Below, in pieces: positions 38,764-47,720 of a stretch of DNA of 64,000 nt. The position numbers and the translations under genes are program-made. The stretch's first letter is position 1. Each line of letters starts with the position of its first letter. Under the pieces are notes generated by a model. The model worked only from the letters and a program-made list of their open reading frames with translations. It ran no database searches and was not told the DNA's origin. Location: the NCBI RefSeq assembly GCF_000735605.1, contig NZ_JPKG01000024.1, forward strand, positions 85,121-149,120. The letters are read 5' to 3'. The DNA is from Allobosea sp. LC85 (GTDB lineage Bacteria; Pseudomonadota; Alphaproteobacteria; Rhizobiales; Beijerinckiaceae).

Positions 38764-40059
38764 TCAGGCCGGCAACAGCGGCTGCACGCGTTTGACGAGC
38801 GAGGACATGGCCTCCTCCGGCGTCTTCATGCCGAGCACGGCGGCTTCGGCCTCTTCCTTGAACAGATCGCCGGCGCGGGCCGCCTCGTCGAAGGCCGGCA
38901 GCGGCACCCGGGCCACCTTGAGCACCTTCAGCTCTTCCGCCGCATAGGGAACCGTGTTGGCAAAACCGGCATCGGCATAGGTCGAGGCGCGCACCGGGCC
39001 GTTGCCGTTGAGGGCAGCCTTCAGGGTCGCATCGTTCCCGGTCATCGCCTTGATGAAGCTCCAGGCGAGATCCTTGCGCTTGGCGTTCCTGGGGATGACC
39101 ATGCCCCAGAACTCGACCTTGGCCGGTGCGGCGTCATATTTGCCCGCCAGCGTCTTCGAGGCGGGCACGGCAACCGTCCTGATCTTGCCGGGAAATTTCG
39201 ACTTCTGCGGGTCGTTGTAGATACGATTGCGGCCCATGCTCTGCAGGCTCATCGCGGCGCGTCCGGTCTGCATCCAGACATTGACGTCCTCGGGCGAGAG
39301 CGTCGCGAAATTGCGCGGGAAGGCACCGGCCTCGAACAAGGCGCGCAGGAGCTTGATGGCGTTGAGCATCGGCGGCTGGTCCGCGACGCATTTGAAGTCG
39401 GGCGTGATGAAGTCGCCGTCCCAGGCGCGGGCGATGTCGATCACGTTCGGGTAGGTGACGCCGGGCATGCACAGGCCCACAACCGCGGTGCCATCGCTGC
39501 GGCGATAGGTGCAGGCCTTGGCGATCTCGACCAGTTCCTCGATCGAGGCCGGCGGCTTCGAAAAGCCCTTCTCGGCCAGCAATTCCTCATTGTAGTGCAG
39601 CCCCGATGAGGCGTGGCGGAACGGAATCGCGAGCTGCTTGCCGCCGACCTTCATGCCCTCCATCAACCCGGGGAAGATGTCCGCCGGGTCTTGCAGAGGA
39701 TCGCGGCTCAGGTAGGCGTCGAGCGGCTCGAACAGATTGGCGGCGCGCGGGATCACCTGCGTGTTCAGTACGAAGCCGACATCGACGGTGCTTTCGGAGA
39801 GGCTTGCCTCGCGAAACAGCCGCTCTTGCAACGGACCGGTATCAAAGGTCGTCCACTGGATCGTGGCGCCGTTCTTGTGCGCCCAGTCCCTCGTGATGTC
39901 GCCGCCTTGTGAACCGGTCGCGACGGTCTGCATCACGCGATGTGCGAAGACGTTGAAAGGACCGCCCTGCTGCGCGAAGGCCGGAGCGGCGCCGGCAAAG
40001 CTCAGGCCGATGAAGCCGCCCAGGACCTGCCTACGGTCCAACCCTGTTCCTGCCGTCAT
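38764..40059 (-). CDS. Extracellular sugar-binding protein (family 1), paralogue A
   Basis: A 431-residue binding protein. The N-terminus LDRRQVLGGFIGLSFAGAAP is a Tat-like signal ending at AFAQQ. Conserved stretches with paralogue B include FAHRVMQT, NLFEPLDAYLS and AIPFRHASS. Two binding proteins for one permease pair could widen the range of substrates. The gene start overlaps the end of the GntR gene by 29 bases. Confidence 0.85.
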   Translation of the reverse strand: MTAGTGLDRRQVLGGFIGLSFAGAAPAFAQQGGPFNVFAHRVMQTVATGSQGGDITRDWAHKNGATIQWTTFDTGPLQERLFREASLSESTVDVGFVLNTQVIPRAANLFEPLDAYLSRDPLQDPADIFPGLMEGMKVGGKQLAIPFRHASSGLHYNEELLAEKGFSKPPASIEELVEIAKACTYRRSDGTAVVGLCMPGVTYPNVIDIARAWDGDFITPDFKCVADQPPMLNAIKLLRALFEAGAFPRNFATLSPEDVNVWMQTGRAAMSLQSMGRNRIYNDPQKSKFPGKIRTVAVPASKTLAGKYDAAPAKVEFWGMVIPRNAKRKDLAWSFIKAMTGNDATLKAALNGNGPVRASTYADAGFANTVPYAAEELKVLKVARVPLPAFDEAARAGDLFKEEAEAAVLGMKTPEEAMSSLVKRVQPLLPA

Positions 40060-40822
40060 GATTGTCCTCCCCGAGTGTCGCGAGTTCCGCGATGGCGGCT
40101 TCTGCCGCTTCGAAATGCTTGTTCATGGCCATTTCCGCCGCCTCGGCGTCGCCGGCGCGGATCGCCTCGACGACGCGGACATGGCGCTCATAGGTCTTGC
40201 GCCAATCGGCCTGTGTGCGGGCGCTGCGTGAGTTGAAGATCTCCATCACCTCGCGGATCACCGGCCGAAGGCCCTGGATCTGGAGATCGAGCAGGCGGTT
40301 GCCGGCGGAGGCGGCAATCGCCTCGTGAAAGTCGAGATCTGCCTCGATCCAGCGCGGCACGTCGCCGAGCGACGCCTCCATGCGCGCCAGGATGCCGGTC
40401 AGACGCTCGATATCAGCAGGCGAGCGACGCTCGGCGCTGTAGCGCGCAATCGGCGGCTCGAGGATACGGCGCAGTTCGACCGCCTCGGTGAGCCCGGTCT
40501 TGCTGCCTCGCACGGCGAAACGGAAAAAGCGGTCGAGCGGAGCGGCATCGAGTGCCTGGACGCGCGTGACCTTGCCCTGCTGGATGTTGACGACGCCCAT
40601 GGCTGCGAGCTGGCGGATCGCCTCGCGTGCGATCGGCTTGCTGACTCCAAACGATGCGGCAAGCCGCGCCTCGGACGGAAGCGCGTCGCCCGGCTTGAGC
40701 CTGCCATCATGGATCGCCTGGGTAATGCGCGCGATCAGCGCATCCCCCAGCCGCGTCGGCACGACATCGGAGGCGCCAAACGGGTCGCTGTCGATCTCGC
40801 GCAATGTCGCGGCTTCGGTCAT
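40031..40822 (-). CDS. GntR-family regulator with FCD domain (FadR subfamily)
   Basis: A 263-residue regulator. The winged helix-turn-helix at about 22-90 includes LPSEARLAASFGVSKPIARE; the C-terminal FCD domain has the metal-binding set D-x3-H (DLDFHEAIA), YERHVRV and MNKHFEA. Regulators of this group control sugar-acid catabolism. It is divergent from the enolase-superfamily gene, with a perfect operator in the gap, and is first in the operon with the two binding proteins and the SDR. Confidence 0.9.
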   Translation of the reverse strand: MTEAATLREIDSDPFGASDVVPTRLGDALIARITQAIHDGRLKPGDALPSEARLAASFGVSKPIAREAIRQLAAMGVVNIQQGKVTRVQALDAAPLDRFFRFAVRGSKTGLTEAVELRRILEPPIARYSAERRSPADIERLTGILARMEASLGDVPRWIEADLDFHEAIAASAGNRLLDLQIQGLRPVIREVMEIFNSRSARTQADWRKTYERHVRVVEAIRAGDAEAAEMAMNKHFEAAEAAIAELATLGEDNHDGRNRVGP

Positions 40823-40870
40823 TCGTATCCTCCACTTTCATGATTGACAGATACAGAGCAGGTTTGCAAC

Positions 40871-40897
40871 TGATCAACCTATCAGTTAGGTTGATCA
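40871..40897. promoter_or_regulatory. Perfect palindromic operator in the GntR divergent region
   Basis: TGATCAACCTA (40871-40881), centre TCAGT, TAGGTTGATCA (40887-40897): exact 11-base arms. It lies between the starts of the GntR gene (40822) and the enolase-family gene (40928). FadR-type GntR proteins bind dyads of this size, so it should control both arms of the cluster. Confidence 0.65.
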
Positions 40898-40927
40898 CCA
40901 TTCCCGCAAACCAGGGACCGATACCAG

Positions 40928-42052
40928 ATGACCGGCCGTAGCATCGCCAGGATCCTGTCCCATCCCCTGCGGGCAAAACTCGAGAAGACGCAGCGCACGT
41001 CGCAGGGTGACTATCCCGCGATCGAACTCGTCGTCGTCGAGGTCACGACCAGCGACGGCATCACCGGCTACGGCGAGGCGCTCGCGCGCCGCGGTGCCGC
41101 CGGCTATGCCCGCCTGATCGACGATACGCTGAGCCCGCGGCTGATCGGCAAGGACCCCGCAGATCGGCGCGCGCTGTGGAAGCTGATGCGCAACGCCCTC
41201 TCCGGGCGGCCGGGCGGGCAACTGGTCGAGGCAATATCCGCCGTCGACATCGCTCTCTGGGACATTGCCGGCAAGGCAGCAGGCGAACCCATCCACAAGC
41301 TGCTCGGCGGCATGGGCCGCCGCCGCGTGCCCGCCTATGCCTCATCGATCAACTGGCTCGACGACGCGACGGTGGAAGCAGAGGTCGCAGCTGCGTTGAA
41401 GGCCGGATTCCGCGAGATCAAGGTCAAGCTCGGCCATCCCCTGAAGGATGCGATCGCGCGCGCAAATTTCATCCGCAAGCTCGCCGGCGACGATATCGCC
41501 CTCTATGTCGACGCCAACTGGGCCTATGACGTCGACGACGCCATGATCGTCGGGCGGGCGCTGGCTGATCTCGGCTACGGCTTCTTCGAGGAGCCGATCG
41601 CACCGCATGACCGCGCGGGTTATGCCCGCCTCGCGCAACACCTGCCGATCCGGCTTGCGGCCGGAGAGAGCGACTATGTCGCGAGCGAGGCCCTCGTGAT
41701 GCTGCAGGACCGCTCGCTCGGCCTGATCCAGCCGGACGTCACGCGCTCGGGCGGCATCACCGAGACCTGGCGCATCGCTGAACTCGCTGCGAGTTTCAAC
41801 ACGGCCTATGCGCCGCATGTCGGCTGGTCTGGCGCGATCTGCGTTGCCGCCAGCCTGCAGCTCGCCGCTGCGGCCGAGAGCCTGCGGACCTTCGAGTGCA
41901 TGGTCTACGCCAATCCGCTGCGGGACAGCCTCTCCACACCGGTCGTTGGCGAAGGTCACCAACTCGTCGACGGCATGCTCGACGTGCCGCAAGGCCCTGG
42001 ACTCGGCATCGAGATCGATCGCGAGATGCTCGCGCGCCACCGTATCGCCTGA
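40928..42052 (+). CDS. Mandelate-racemase-subgroup enolase superfamily enzyme (probable sugar-acid dehydratase)
   Basis: A 374-residue enzyme. The catalytic set is complete: Lys165-x-Lys167 (EIKVKLG), metal ligands Asp195 (VDAN), Glu221 (FEEP) and Glu247 (AGES), and the Asp270-His297 pair (QPDV, APHVG). These positions coincide with the classic numbering of mandelate racemase. Most such proteins near sugar transporters are acid-sugar dehydratases. The acid sugar is unknown. It heads the plus-strand arm of the cluster and is followed by the permease gene after five bases. Confidence 0.88.
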   Translation: MTGRSIARILSHPLRAKLEKTQRTSQGDYPAIELVVVEVTTSDGITGYGEALARRGAAGYARLIDDTLSPRLIGKDPADRRALWKLMRNALSGRPGGQLVEAISAVDIALWDIAGKAAGEPIHKLLGGMGRRRVPAYASSINWLDDATVEAEVAAALKAGFREIKVKLGHPLKDAIARANFIRKLAGDDIALYVDANWAYDVDDAMIVGRALADLGYGFFEEPIAPHDRAGYARLAQHLPIRLAAGESDYVASEALVMLQDRSLGLIQPDVTRSGGITETWRIAELAASFNTAYAPHVGWSGAICVAASLQLAAAAESLRTFECMVYANPLRDSLSTPVVGEGHQLVDGMLDVPQGPGLGIEIDREMLARHRIA

Positions 42053-42057
42053 GCGTC

Positions 42058-42933
42058 ATGGCCAGCCGCACGCCCTTCTCCGCCCTCGCGCTCGTCAGTC
42101 CGGTCCAGCTGATGGTCGGCGGCATCATCTTCCTGCCGGCGATCTACGTGTTCTGGCTCAGCCTGAACCAATCCTCCTTCGGGCAGGCAGCCAGCTTCGT
42201 CGGCCTCGCCAACTACGCCAAGGTGCTGGGCGACCCGTATTTCTGGCGTGCACTGATCAATACGGTCATCGTCGTTGCCGTCGTCGTGCATGTCGAGCTG
42301 CTGCTCGGCCTGCTCATGGCGCTGTTCTTCGCCTCGGGGGTGCCCTTCCGGCCTCTCCTGCTCGCCATCGTGCTCGCCCCCTATGCGGTCAGCGAGGTCT
42401 CGGCGGTGGTGATGTGGCGCTATCTGTTCGAGCCCGATGTCGGGATGATGAGCCAGGCGCTCGCCTGGTTCGGGCTGCCACCGATCGAATGGGCCGTGAA
42501 ACCGTCGCACGGCCTCTTCATGGTCTCGCTGCTCTCGATCTGGCTGCACCTGCCGTTCAGCTTCATCATCATCTACGCCGCAAGGCTCTCAGTCCCGGAC
42601 GAGCTCTACGAGGCCGGCGCGATCGATGGTGCGACGGGCTGGACCGCATTCCGCCGCATCACCTTGCCACTCCTGATGCCGGCGCTGCTGATCGCGGCCC
42701 TGTTCCGCTACATCTTCGCCTTCCGGCTGTTCTCCGAGGTCTGGCTGATGACCGGCGGCGGTCCGGCACGCACCACCGAGGTGATGGCCGTCTATCTCTA
42801 TCTTGAGGCGTTCCGGTACAACTCCTTCGGTGCCGCGGCCGCGACCGGCTGGTTGCTGGTGCTCGCCTCGCTCCTGCTTGCGCTGTTCTACCTGCGCTCT
42901 CTCTACCGGGAGATGTTCAGCAAACATGCGTAG
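42058..42933 (+). CDS. Sugar ABC permease (MalF/UgpA type)
   Basis: A 291-residue permease from ATG 42058. It starts MASRTPFSALALVSPVQLMV and has the EAA loop DELYEAGAIDGATGWTAFRR, followed by ITLPLLMPALLIAAL. It forms the channel with the next gene's product. No ATPase gene occurs in this cluster. Its end overlaps the next start by eight bases. Longer readings from 41896 are shadows of the enolase-family gene. Confidence 0.88.
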   Translation: MASRTPFSALALVSPVQLMVGGIIFLPAIYVFWLSLNQSSFGQAASFVGLANYAKVLGDPYFWRALINTVIVVAVVVHVELLLGLLMALFFASGVPFRPLLLAIVLAPYAVSEVSAVVMWRYLFEPDVGMMSQALAWFGLPPIEWAVKPSHGLFMVSLLSIWLHLPFSFIIIYAARLSVPDELYEAGAIDGATGWTAFRRITLPLLMPALLIAALFRYIFAFRLFSEVWLMTGGGPARTTEVMAVYLYLEAFRYNSFGAAAATGWLLVLASLLLALFYLRSLYREMFSKHA

Positions 42934-43759
42934 GCGCTCGTTCCCCCTTGCGGTCCTGAAGGCCTTCGGCGTCCTCGCGATCGCCGCCTGGTCGATCCTG
43001 CCGATCGCGCTGATCGTGATGTCGTCTTTCAAGTCGGACCGGGACATCTTCTCGTTGACCTCGCGTTTCAGCTTCACGCCGACCCTGGCGAATTACGAGC
43101 TGCTCTGGAGCCGCTGGGGCGACTTCTTCCACGGGCTCTGGAACAGTTTCCTGGTCACGTCGGGAGCGACCGTGCTTGCCGTCACGGTTTCGCTGCTCGC
43201 CGGGTTCGCCTATTCCCGCCACGCCAGCAGGGGCCTGCAGGCCAGCGCCTTCTTCCTGATCTTCATCCGGCTGATCCCGCCGATCGTGATCACGCTGCCG
43301 CTCTTCCCGGTGGTGAACTGGCTCGGGCTCAACGACACGCATCTCATCCTGATCGTGCTCTACGCGACCTTCTTCGTCTCGCTCGGCACGATCGTGATGC
43401 GCACCTTCATCGACCAGATCCCGCGGGAACTCGACGAGGCGGCGATGATCGACGGGGCCTCGCAGTTCCAGATCATCCGGCGGGTCATCTTCCCATTGGC
43501 CGCGCAAGGCATGCTCGCGGTCGCCGTCTTCGTCATCGTCTACGCCTGGAACGAGTTCCTCTTCGCCTTCATCTTCACCACGACCAAGGCCAAGACCGCG
43601 CCGCTGGTCGTCGCCGAGATGATCGGCGCCGTCGAGGGCGTCGAATGGGGCGTGCTCTTCGCCGCCTCTGCCGTCCAGCTGCTGCCGGTGCTCGCCTTCG
43701 TCATCCTCATGCAGAAACACCTCGTCGCGGGCCTGACCGCCGGCGCGGTGAAGGGGTAA
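42926..43759 (+). CDS. Sugar ABC permease (MalG/UgpE type)
   Basis: A 277-residue permease from ATG 42926. It begins MRRRSFPLAVLKAFGVLAIA and has the EAA loop ELDEAAMIDGASQFQIIRRV, then IFPLAAQGMLAVAVF. Six membrane segments are plausible. It pairs with the MalF-type permease. The unknown protein at 43765 follows five bases later. Confidence 0.88.
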   Translation: MRRRSFPLAVLKAFGVLAIAAWSILPIALIVMSSFKSDRDIFSLTSRFSFTPTLANYELLWSRWGDFFHGLWNSFLVTSGATVLAVTVSLLAGFAYSRHASRGLQASAFFLIFIRLIPPIVITLPLFPVVNWLGLNDTHLILIVLYATFFVSLGTIVMRTFIDQIPRELDEAAMIDGASQFQIIRRVIFPLAAQGMLAVAVFVIVYAWNEFLFAFIFTTTKAKTAPLVVAEMIGAVEGVEWGVLFAASAVQLLPVLAFVILMQKHLVAGLTAGAVKG

Positions 43760-43764
43760 TCCCA

Positions 43765-44664
43765 ATGACCTCGACCAGTTCCCAACTCGATGACATGCGC
43801 CGTGCGATCCGCGAGGCGGATCCGCAACTCAGCCGCTTCGATCCCTTGCCTCGCATCATCTGCCTCGACGATTTCGACCGCGGCATGTGCGGCTGGACCC
43901 AGCTCGTCGGCAATTACGAGGAGACGCTCGATGCCATGCTGCCGGGCTATGCCCAGCACTCGCACGCCATGCTCTCGACGCTGCCGAACTGGGATTTCGG
44001 TTCGCATGGCGGCGTCGACGGCTCCTATGCGCTGAAGATCGCGACGCGGCCGAAGAAGGGCGCACAGAACGTCGCGATCAAGCGCCTGACCTTCCGCAAA
44101 CCCGGGCCGATCCGGCTCGAGGCCTATTTCAGCTTCAAGCCGGAGGCGACGGAACTGCAGCTCTCCGAGACCGACATCCGCTCGTTCGGCTTCCTCTACG
44201 ACCTCCAGGTCGGCGACCGGCATGGCGCGGGCGGCGAGCGCGTGATGCCGCATCTGCGCTTTCTCAATGCGCTCGACGGCGAGCATGTCCAGAAATGGCA
44301 GTTCAAGCGCCGCACCACGCCGATCAAGCCGATCGGCTCCGCCGGCAAGACGATCTCGCACTACCATCTCTCGCCGGACGACTGGGAGGACCTGCCGGGC
44401 GGCGAGCAGCGGCTCTGCTACAACGAGATCCCGACCAAGGTGAACTGGCACTATCTGCGCTTCGACTTTGATCTTGCGACGATGCGCGCCACCGGCTTCC
44501 AGGTGAACGACCGCAGCTTCGACATGAGCAGCTATGAGTCGATCCGCATCCCGGCGATGAGGAACCTCTGGTGCATGCTCAATCTCGGCTTCTTCGCCGA
44601 GACCGACACCAACAAGCGCGCCTTCGCCTATCTCGATTCCGTCTGCCTGTCGGGAGATTTCTGA
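43765..44664 (+). CDS. Uncharacterised protein, DUF6772-like
   Basis: A 299-residue soluble protein without a signal peptide or membrane segment. Aromatic-rich strands such as IRLEAYFSFKPEAT, KVNWHYLRFDFDL and NLWCMLNLGFFAETD suggest a beta-sandwich of the concanavalin type, as in sugar-binding or glycan-active proteins. I recall it as the DUF6772 family found beside sugar ABC transporters, but cannot confirm that. Its place directly behind the permeases and its overlap with the next gene suggest a role in handling the same sugar inside the cell. No catalytic motif is recognised. Confidence 0.6.
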   Translation: MTSTSSQLDDMRRAIREADPQLSRFDPLPRIICLDDFDRGMCGWTQLVGNYEETLDAMLPGYAQHSHAMLSTLPNWDFGSHGGVDGSYALKIATRPKKGAQNVAIKRLTFRKPGPIRLEAYFSFKPEATELQLSETDIRSFGFLYDLQVGDRHGAGGERVMPHLRFLNALDGEHVQKWQFKRRTTPIKPIGSAGKTISHYHLSPDDWEDLPGGEQRLCYNEIPTKVNWHYLRFDFDLATMRATGFQVNDRSFDMSSYESIRIPAMRNLWCMLNLGFFAETDTNKRAFAYLDSVCLSGDF

Positions 44665-44999
44665 TGCTTCCCGAGAACCTCACGGCCATCGTCGCCCGCA
44701 ACGAAAGCTGGATGGGCGAGGCCGCAACCGAGCCCTACGAGGCCGGCTGGGCCAAGGAAGCCATCGTCTTCGTGCGCGCCCTCAAGCCCCCAAAGGGCAC
44801 GCTGCCGCAGGCCCGTATCGAGATTTCGGCCGACGGGCTGCACTGGGTGCCGGAAGGTTCGCTCTTCGATCTGCCGGCGAGCGAGAACGCCGTGACCTTC
44901 CAGCGGCTCGCGCATTTCGGGAATTTCCTGCGTGTTGCTGTCTCGCTGCCGGCCGGCGCGGAAATCACCGTGCTGGTAAGCCTGCACTTGAAGGCGTGA
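44664..44999 (+). CDS. Uncharacterised small protein coupled to the DUF6772-like gene
   Basis: A 111-residue protein: MLPENLTAIVARNESWMGEA, then WAKEAIVFVRALKPPKG and a segment ARIEISADGLHWVPEG that looks like a short beta-domain seen in carbohydrate-binding modules. It has no signal peptide. ATG 44664 shares a base with the stop of the preceding gene, so the two are translated together and may form a complex. It is the last gene of the plus-strand arm. No function is assigned. Confidence 0.6.
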   Translation: MLPENLTAIVARNESWMGEAATEPYEAGWAKEAIVFVRALKPPKGTLPQARIEISADGLHWVPEGSLFDLPASENAVTFQRLAHFGNFLRVAVSLPAGAEITVLVSLHLKA

Positions 45000-45025
45000 C
45001 CGCAGCAACAGTCTCCGAGGCCGTT

Positions 45026-45052
45026 TGCCAAGAGCGCGGAATGCTCTTGGCA
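45026..45052. terminator. Hairpin between convergent genes
   Basis: TGCCAAGAGC (45026-45035), loop GCGGAAT, GCTCTTGGCA (45043-45052): perfect 10-base arms. It lies between the 3' ends of the convergent genes ending at 44999 and 45114. It has no long T-run, so termination efficiency is uncertain, but the position fits a two-way terminator. Confidence 0.6.
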
Positions 45053-45113
45053 CGGTAGTGAAATCAGCCATCCGTCATCGCGAACCGCTCTCGGCGACCC
45101 GACGGGATGGCCG

Positions 45114-46313
45114 TCAATCCGGCCAACGCCTGAGATAGGCCGCCCGGCGGTTTCGGCGCTCCTGCAGCGGTGTGGCGATGATCTCATTGCTCCGCAGGGC
45201 AGCCCCGAGTTCTTCGGTCAGGCGATCGGCGACGGTGTTTTCCTGCCCTGGGTGAAGATTGCAGGGATCGAGATAGAAGAACCCGTGCTCGACCTCGTGA
45301 TCGCGCACGATGATCGGTGGCTCGCCGCGTGCGAGCGCATCGGCAAGGTCCCAGGCGGTGATATGGGCGGCCTGCGGTTCGACCGAGAGCTTGAGGCGGT
45401 CGAGCGGATTGTCGGTCGGATCAGGCTCGATCTCGACGCGAATGCCCGGCCTCTCGGCCAGTCGTTCGCGCCACAGCGTAAGCGCGGCCTGCTCGCGTTT
45501 CCGGATGGCGGCATGGTCCCGCTTCTCCCAGGCTTCCAGGGCAGCGAGGGTGCCGACGATGCTCTCCTTGCCGACTTTCATGCCACGGCCGATGCCACCG
45601 TTCTGAAGAAATGCCGCGCGCACGAGGTCCTTGCGACCGGCGACGATGCCGGCTGTCGGGCCACCGAGAAATTTGTGAGCCGAATACAGCGCGACGTCCG
45701 CGCCGGCGGCCAGGAAGCCTTGCAGGTCATATTCCGACGCGGCATCGACGATGACCGGCACCCCCCTTTCCCGGCAGATCGCAGCAAACTCTGCGAGCGG
45801 GAGCTGCCCATGGCGGACCGTGTGATGGGACACGACATAGACCGCAGCAGCGGTCCGTTCCGAGATCGCTCCGGCCAACTGATAGGGCCGCACGCTCGTG
45901 GCCTGCCCGACCGGCACCACCCTGGCACCGGCGAGCGCAATACCTTGTTCGACGGGAGCTCCATAGCTCACCATATGCCCCGTCTGGATCAGGACTTCGT
46001 CCTTCAGGCCAGCCGTGTCCGGCAGTCGTTCGACGGCATAAAGATCGCTGCCGGTCATCGCCCCGGCAACCGCCAGCGTAATGCCGGCCGAGCAGGAGGC
46101 CGTGACGAACCCGGCCTCGGCTCCGCACAGTCTGGCGATGACGCCGCTGGCGACCTTCTGAAGCTCGTCGACTTCGACGAATTGCGGCATGACCCCGGCC
46201 ATGGCTTCGATGGCCTGCGGGACGATGATCGAGGCGCCGAGCCCTGTCATCGTTCCCGACACGTTGATGATCGCGCGGAGGCCGAGCGCCTTTCGGGTAT
46301 CGGGTTTGTTCAT
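45114..46313 (-). CDS. SelA-fold PLP-dependent enzyme (not selenocysteine-related)
   Basis: A 399-residue fold-type I PLP enzyme of the L-seryl-tRNA(Sec) selenium transferase/D-glucosaminate-6-phosphate ammonia-lyase group. Motifs: [40 protein letters not shown] and the PLP lysine in [13 protein letters not shown]. No selenocysteine genes occur nearby and the length is below that of SelA, so it is probably a catabolic ammonia-lyase or aldolase for a hydroxy amino acid or amino sugar acid. It is divergent from the IclR gene at 46379. Confidence 0.75.
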   Translation of the reverse strand: MNKPDTRKALGLRAIINVSGTMTGLGASIIVPQAIEAMAGVMPQFVEVDELQKVASGVIARLCGAEAGFVTASCSAGITLAVAGAMTGSDLYAVERLPDTAGLKDEVLIQTGHMVSYGAPVEQGIALAGARVVPVGQATSVRPYQLAGAISERTAAAVYVVSHHTVRHGQLPLAEFAAICRERGVPVIVDAASEYDLQGFLAAGADVALYSAHKFLGGPTAGIVAGRKDLVRAAFLQNGGIGRGMKVGKESIVGTLAALEAWEKRDHAAIRKREQAALTLWRERLAERPGIRVEIEPDPTDNPLDRLKLSVEPQAAHITAWDLADALARGEPPIIVRDHEVEHGFFYLDPCNLHPGQENTVADRLTEELGAALRSNEIIATPLQERRNRRAAYLRRWPD

Positions 46314-46378
46314 GGCGTTCCTCCGGGAGCATGGTTACGGTAAGGGGTCCGCGGAATCGCGTGACGGAGAGCTGGCAG

Positions 46379-47188
46379 ATGAAGGACAGTGAGATTGGCG
46401 TGGCGTCCGCGCCATCCGCCACTGGGCCGCGGCGCACGCGGGTCAGCGGAATCGAGCGATCGGTCCAGATCCTTGACTATCTTCAAGAGACGGCGCGGCC
46501 GGCGACCGGATACGATATCGCGCGCGCGGTCGGGGCGCCCCTGTCCACGGTCTATTCCATCGTCGAGGAGCTGGTCGCCAGGGACCTGCTTTCGCGCAAT
46601 GGCAGCGTGGTCTGGCTCGGCCCCAAACTCTATCACTACGGCCTCGCCTACGCGCGCGATCTCGAGATCATCACGGTCGCCACGCACGAGATGCATGTGC
46701 TCTCCCGCGAGGTCGGGGAGACGGTCCAGATCTGTGGCCGCGACGGCGACATGATGGTGGTGGAGGCAATGGCCGAGGGACCCGGCCACTTCAAGGTCAC
46801 CTCGCGGATCGGAACCCGGGTTCCCCTGAACTGGACCGCCTCGGGCCGGCTTCTCGTCGCCCATCTCGATTTCCAGGACCGGGTGGCATTGTTCCGGCGT
46901 TGTGCCAAGGCCTCGCCGACGGGACGGGCGACGGTCGACCCGGTCTCGCTCGCCGAGCAATCCGACGAAGCGCTGGCCGCCGGCATCGCCGTCCAGGCGG
47001 GCGAATCCGACTATGCCGTGGCCTGTGTCGCGGCACCGGTGCGCAACAATTCCGGACATTGCGTGATCACCATCTCGATCGTGCTGCCGGAGTTCAAGGT
47101 GCAGGAGGAGCCGTCCCGCTTCGCCGACGCAGTCCGCCGCGCCGCACAGCGCATCGAGACGAGCCTTGGCTGGCAATTCAGGCAATAG
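46379..47188 (+). CDS. IclR-family transcriptional regulator
   Basis: A 269-residue regulator from ATG 46379, which has GGAG upstream; a longer reading from 46331 is less likely. Helix-turn-helix TGYDIARAVGAPLSTVYSIV; ligand domain with HYGLAYARDLEIITVATHEM and SRIGTRVPLNWTASGRLLVA. It is divergent from the SelA-fold gene and convergent with the RidA gene. The 22-base dyad at 50847-50868 is a possible target. Confidence 0.9.
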   Translation: MKDSEIGVASAPSATGPRRTRVSGIERSVQILDYLQETARPATGYDIARAVGAPLSTVYSIVEELVARDLLSRNGSVVWLGPKLYHYGLAYARDLEIITVATHEMHVLSREVGETVQICGRDGDMMVVEAMAEGPGHFKVTSRIGTRVPLNWTASGRLLVAHLDFQDRVALFRRCAKASPTGRATVDPVSLAEQSDEALAAGIAVQAGESDYAVACVAAPVRNNSGHCVITISIVLPEFKVQEEPSRFADAVRRAAQRIETSLGWQFRQ

Positions 47189-47190
47189 CT

Positions 47191-47676
47191 TCATGAGACA
47201 GCGACGACCGCTTCGATCTCCACGGTGATGCGGCGCGGCAGCGAGCCGAACCCCACGGCCGAACGGGCGTGCCGGCCAGCATCGCCAAAGACCGCGACGA
47301 AGAGGTCCGAGCAGCCATTGATGACGGCGGGATGATCGGTGAAGTCCGGCGTGGCGTTGACCATACCCAGCACCTTGACGATCCGCCTGACCTTGCGAAG
47401 GTCCCCCAGCGCCACGTGCAGCACCGCGATGAGGTTCAGACCCGTCAGGCGTGCATGAGCGTAAGCCTCCTCGACCGAGACGTCGGCGCCGACCTTGCCC
47501 GTGTGGATGCGACCGTCTTCATGCGTCGGACCCTGACCGGACAGGTAGAGCAGTGCGCCTTCCCGGACATGAGTCGTGAAATTGCCGATCGGCGTCGGCA
47601 CCTGCGGCAATTCAAGACCGAGTTGCGCCAGTTTCTCATAGGGCGACATTGCGATATCGGAGTGAGGAGACGGCAT
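47191..47676 (-). CDS. RidA-family protein (YjgF/YER057c/UK114)
   Basis: A 161-residue protein with the RidA fold features YLSGQGPTHEDG, VEEAYAHARLTGLNLIAVLH and RSAVGFGSLPRRITVEIEAV. The catalytic arginine usually in the segment C/S-R-xxVGxxxLP is Arg of ARSAVGFGSLP. RidA proteins hydrolyse reactive enamines and imines released by PLP enzymes, which fits a neighbour such as the SelA-fold enzyme. ATG 47676 is taken; ATG 47649 is an alternative. Confidence 0.85.
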   Translation of the reverse strand: MPSPHSDIAMSPYEKLAQLGLELPQVPTPIGNFTTHVREGALLYLSGQGPTHEDGRIHTGKVGADVSVEEAYAHARLTGLNLIAVLHVALGDLRKVRRIVKVLGMVNATPDFTDHPAVINGCSDLFVAVFGDAGRHARSAVGFGSLPRRITVEIEAVVAVS

Positions 47677-47720
47677 CGCTGCACTCGGTCGGAATGGGTT
47701 TCAGGGCGCCGGCCGGCCGC

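Noticed and set aside
45114..46313. Selenocysteine synthase (selA)
   Set aside because: Shorter than SelA, no selB, selD or tRNA-Sec in view, and the neighbourhood is catabolic; the fold is shared by other PLP lyases.
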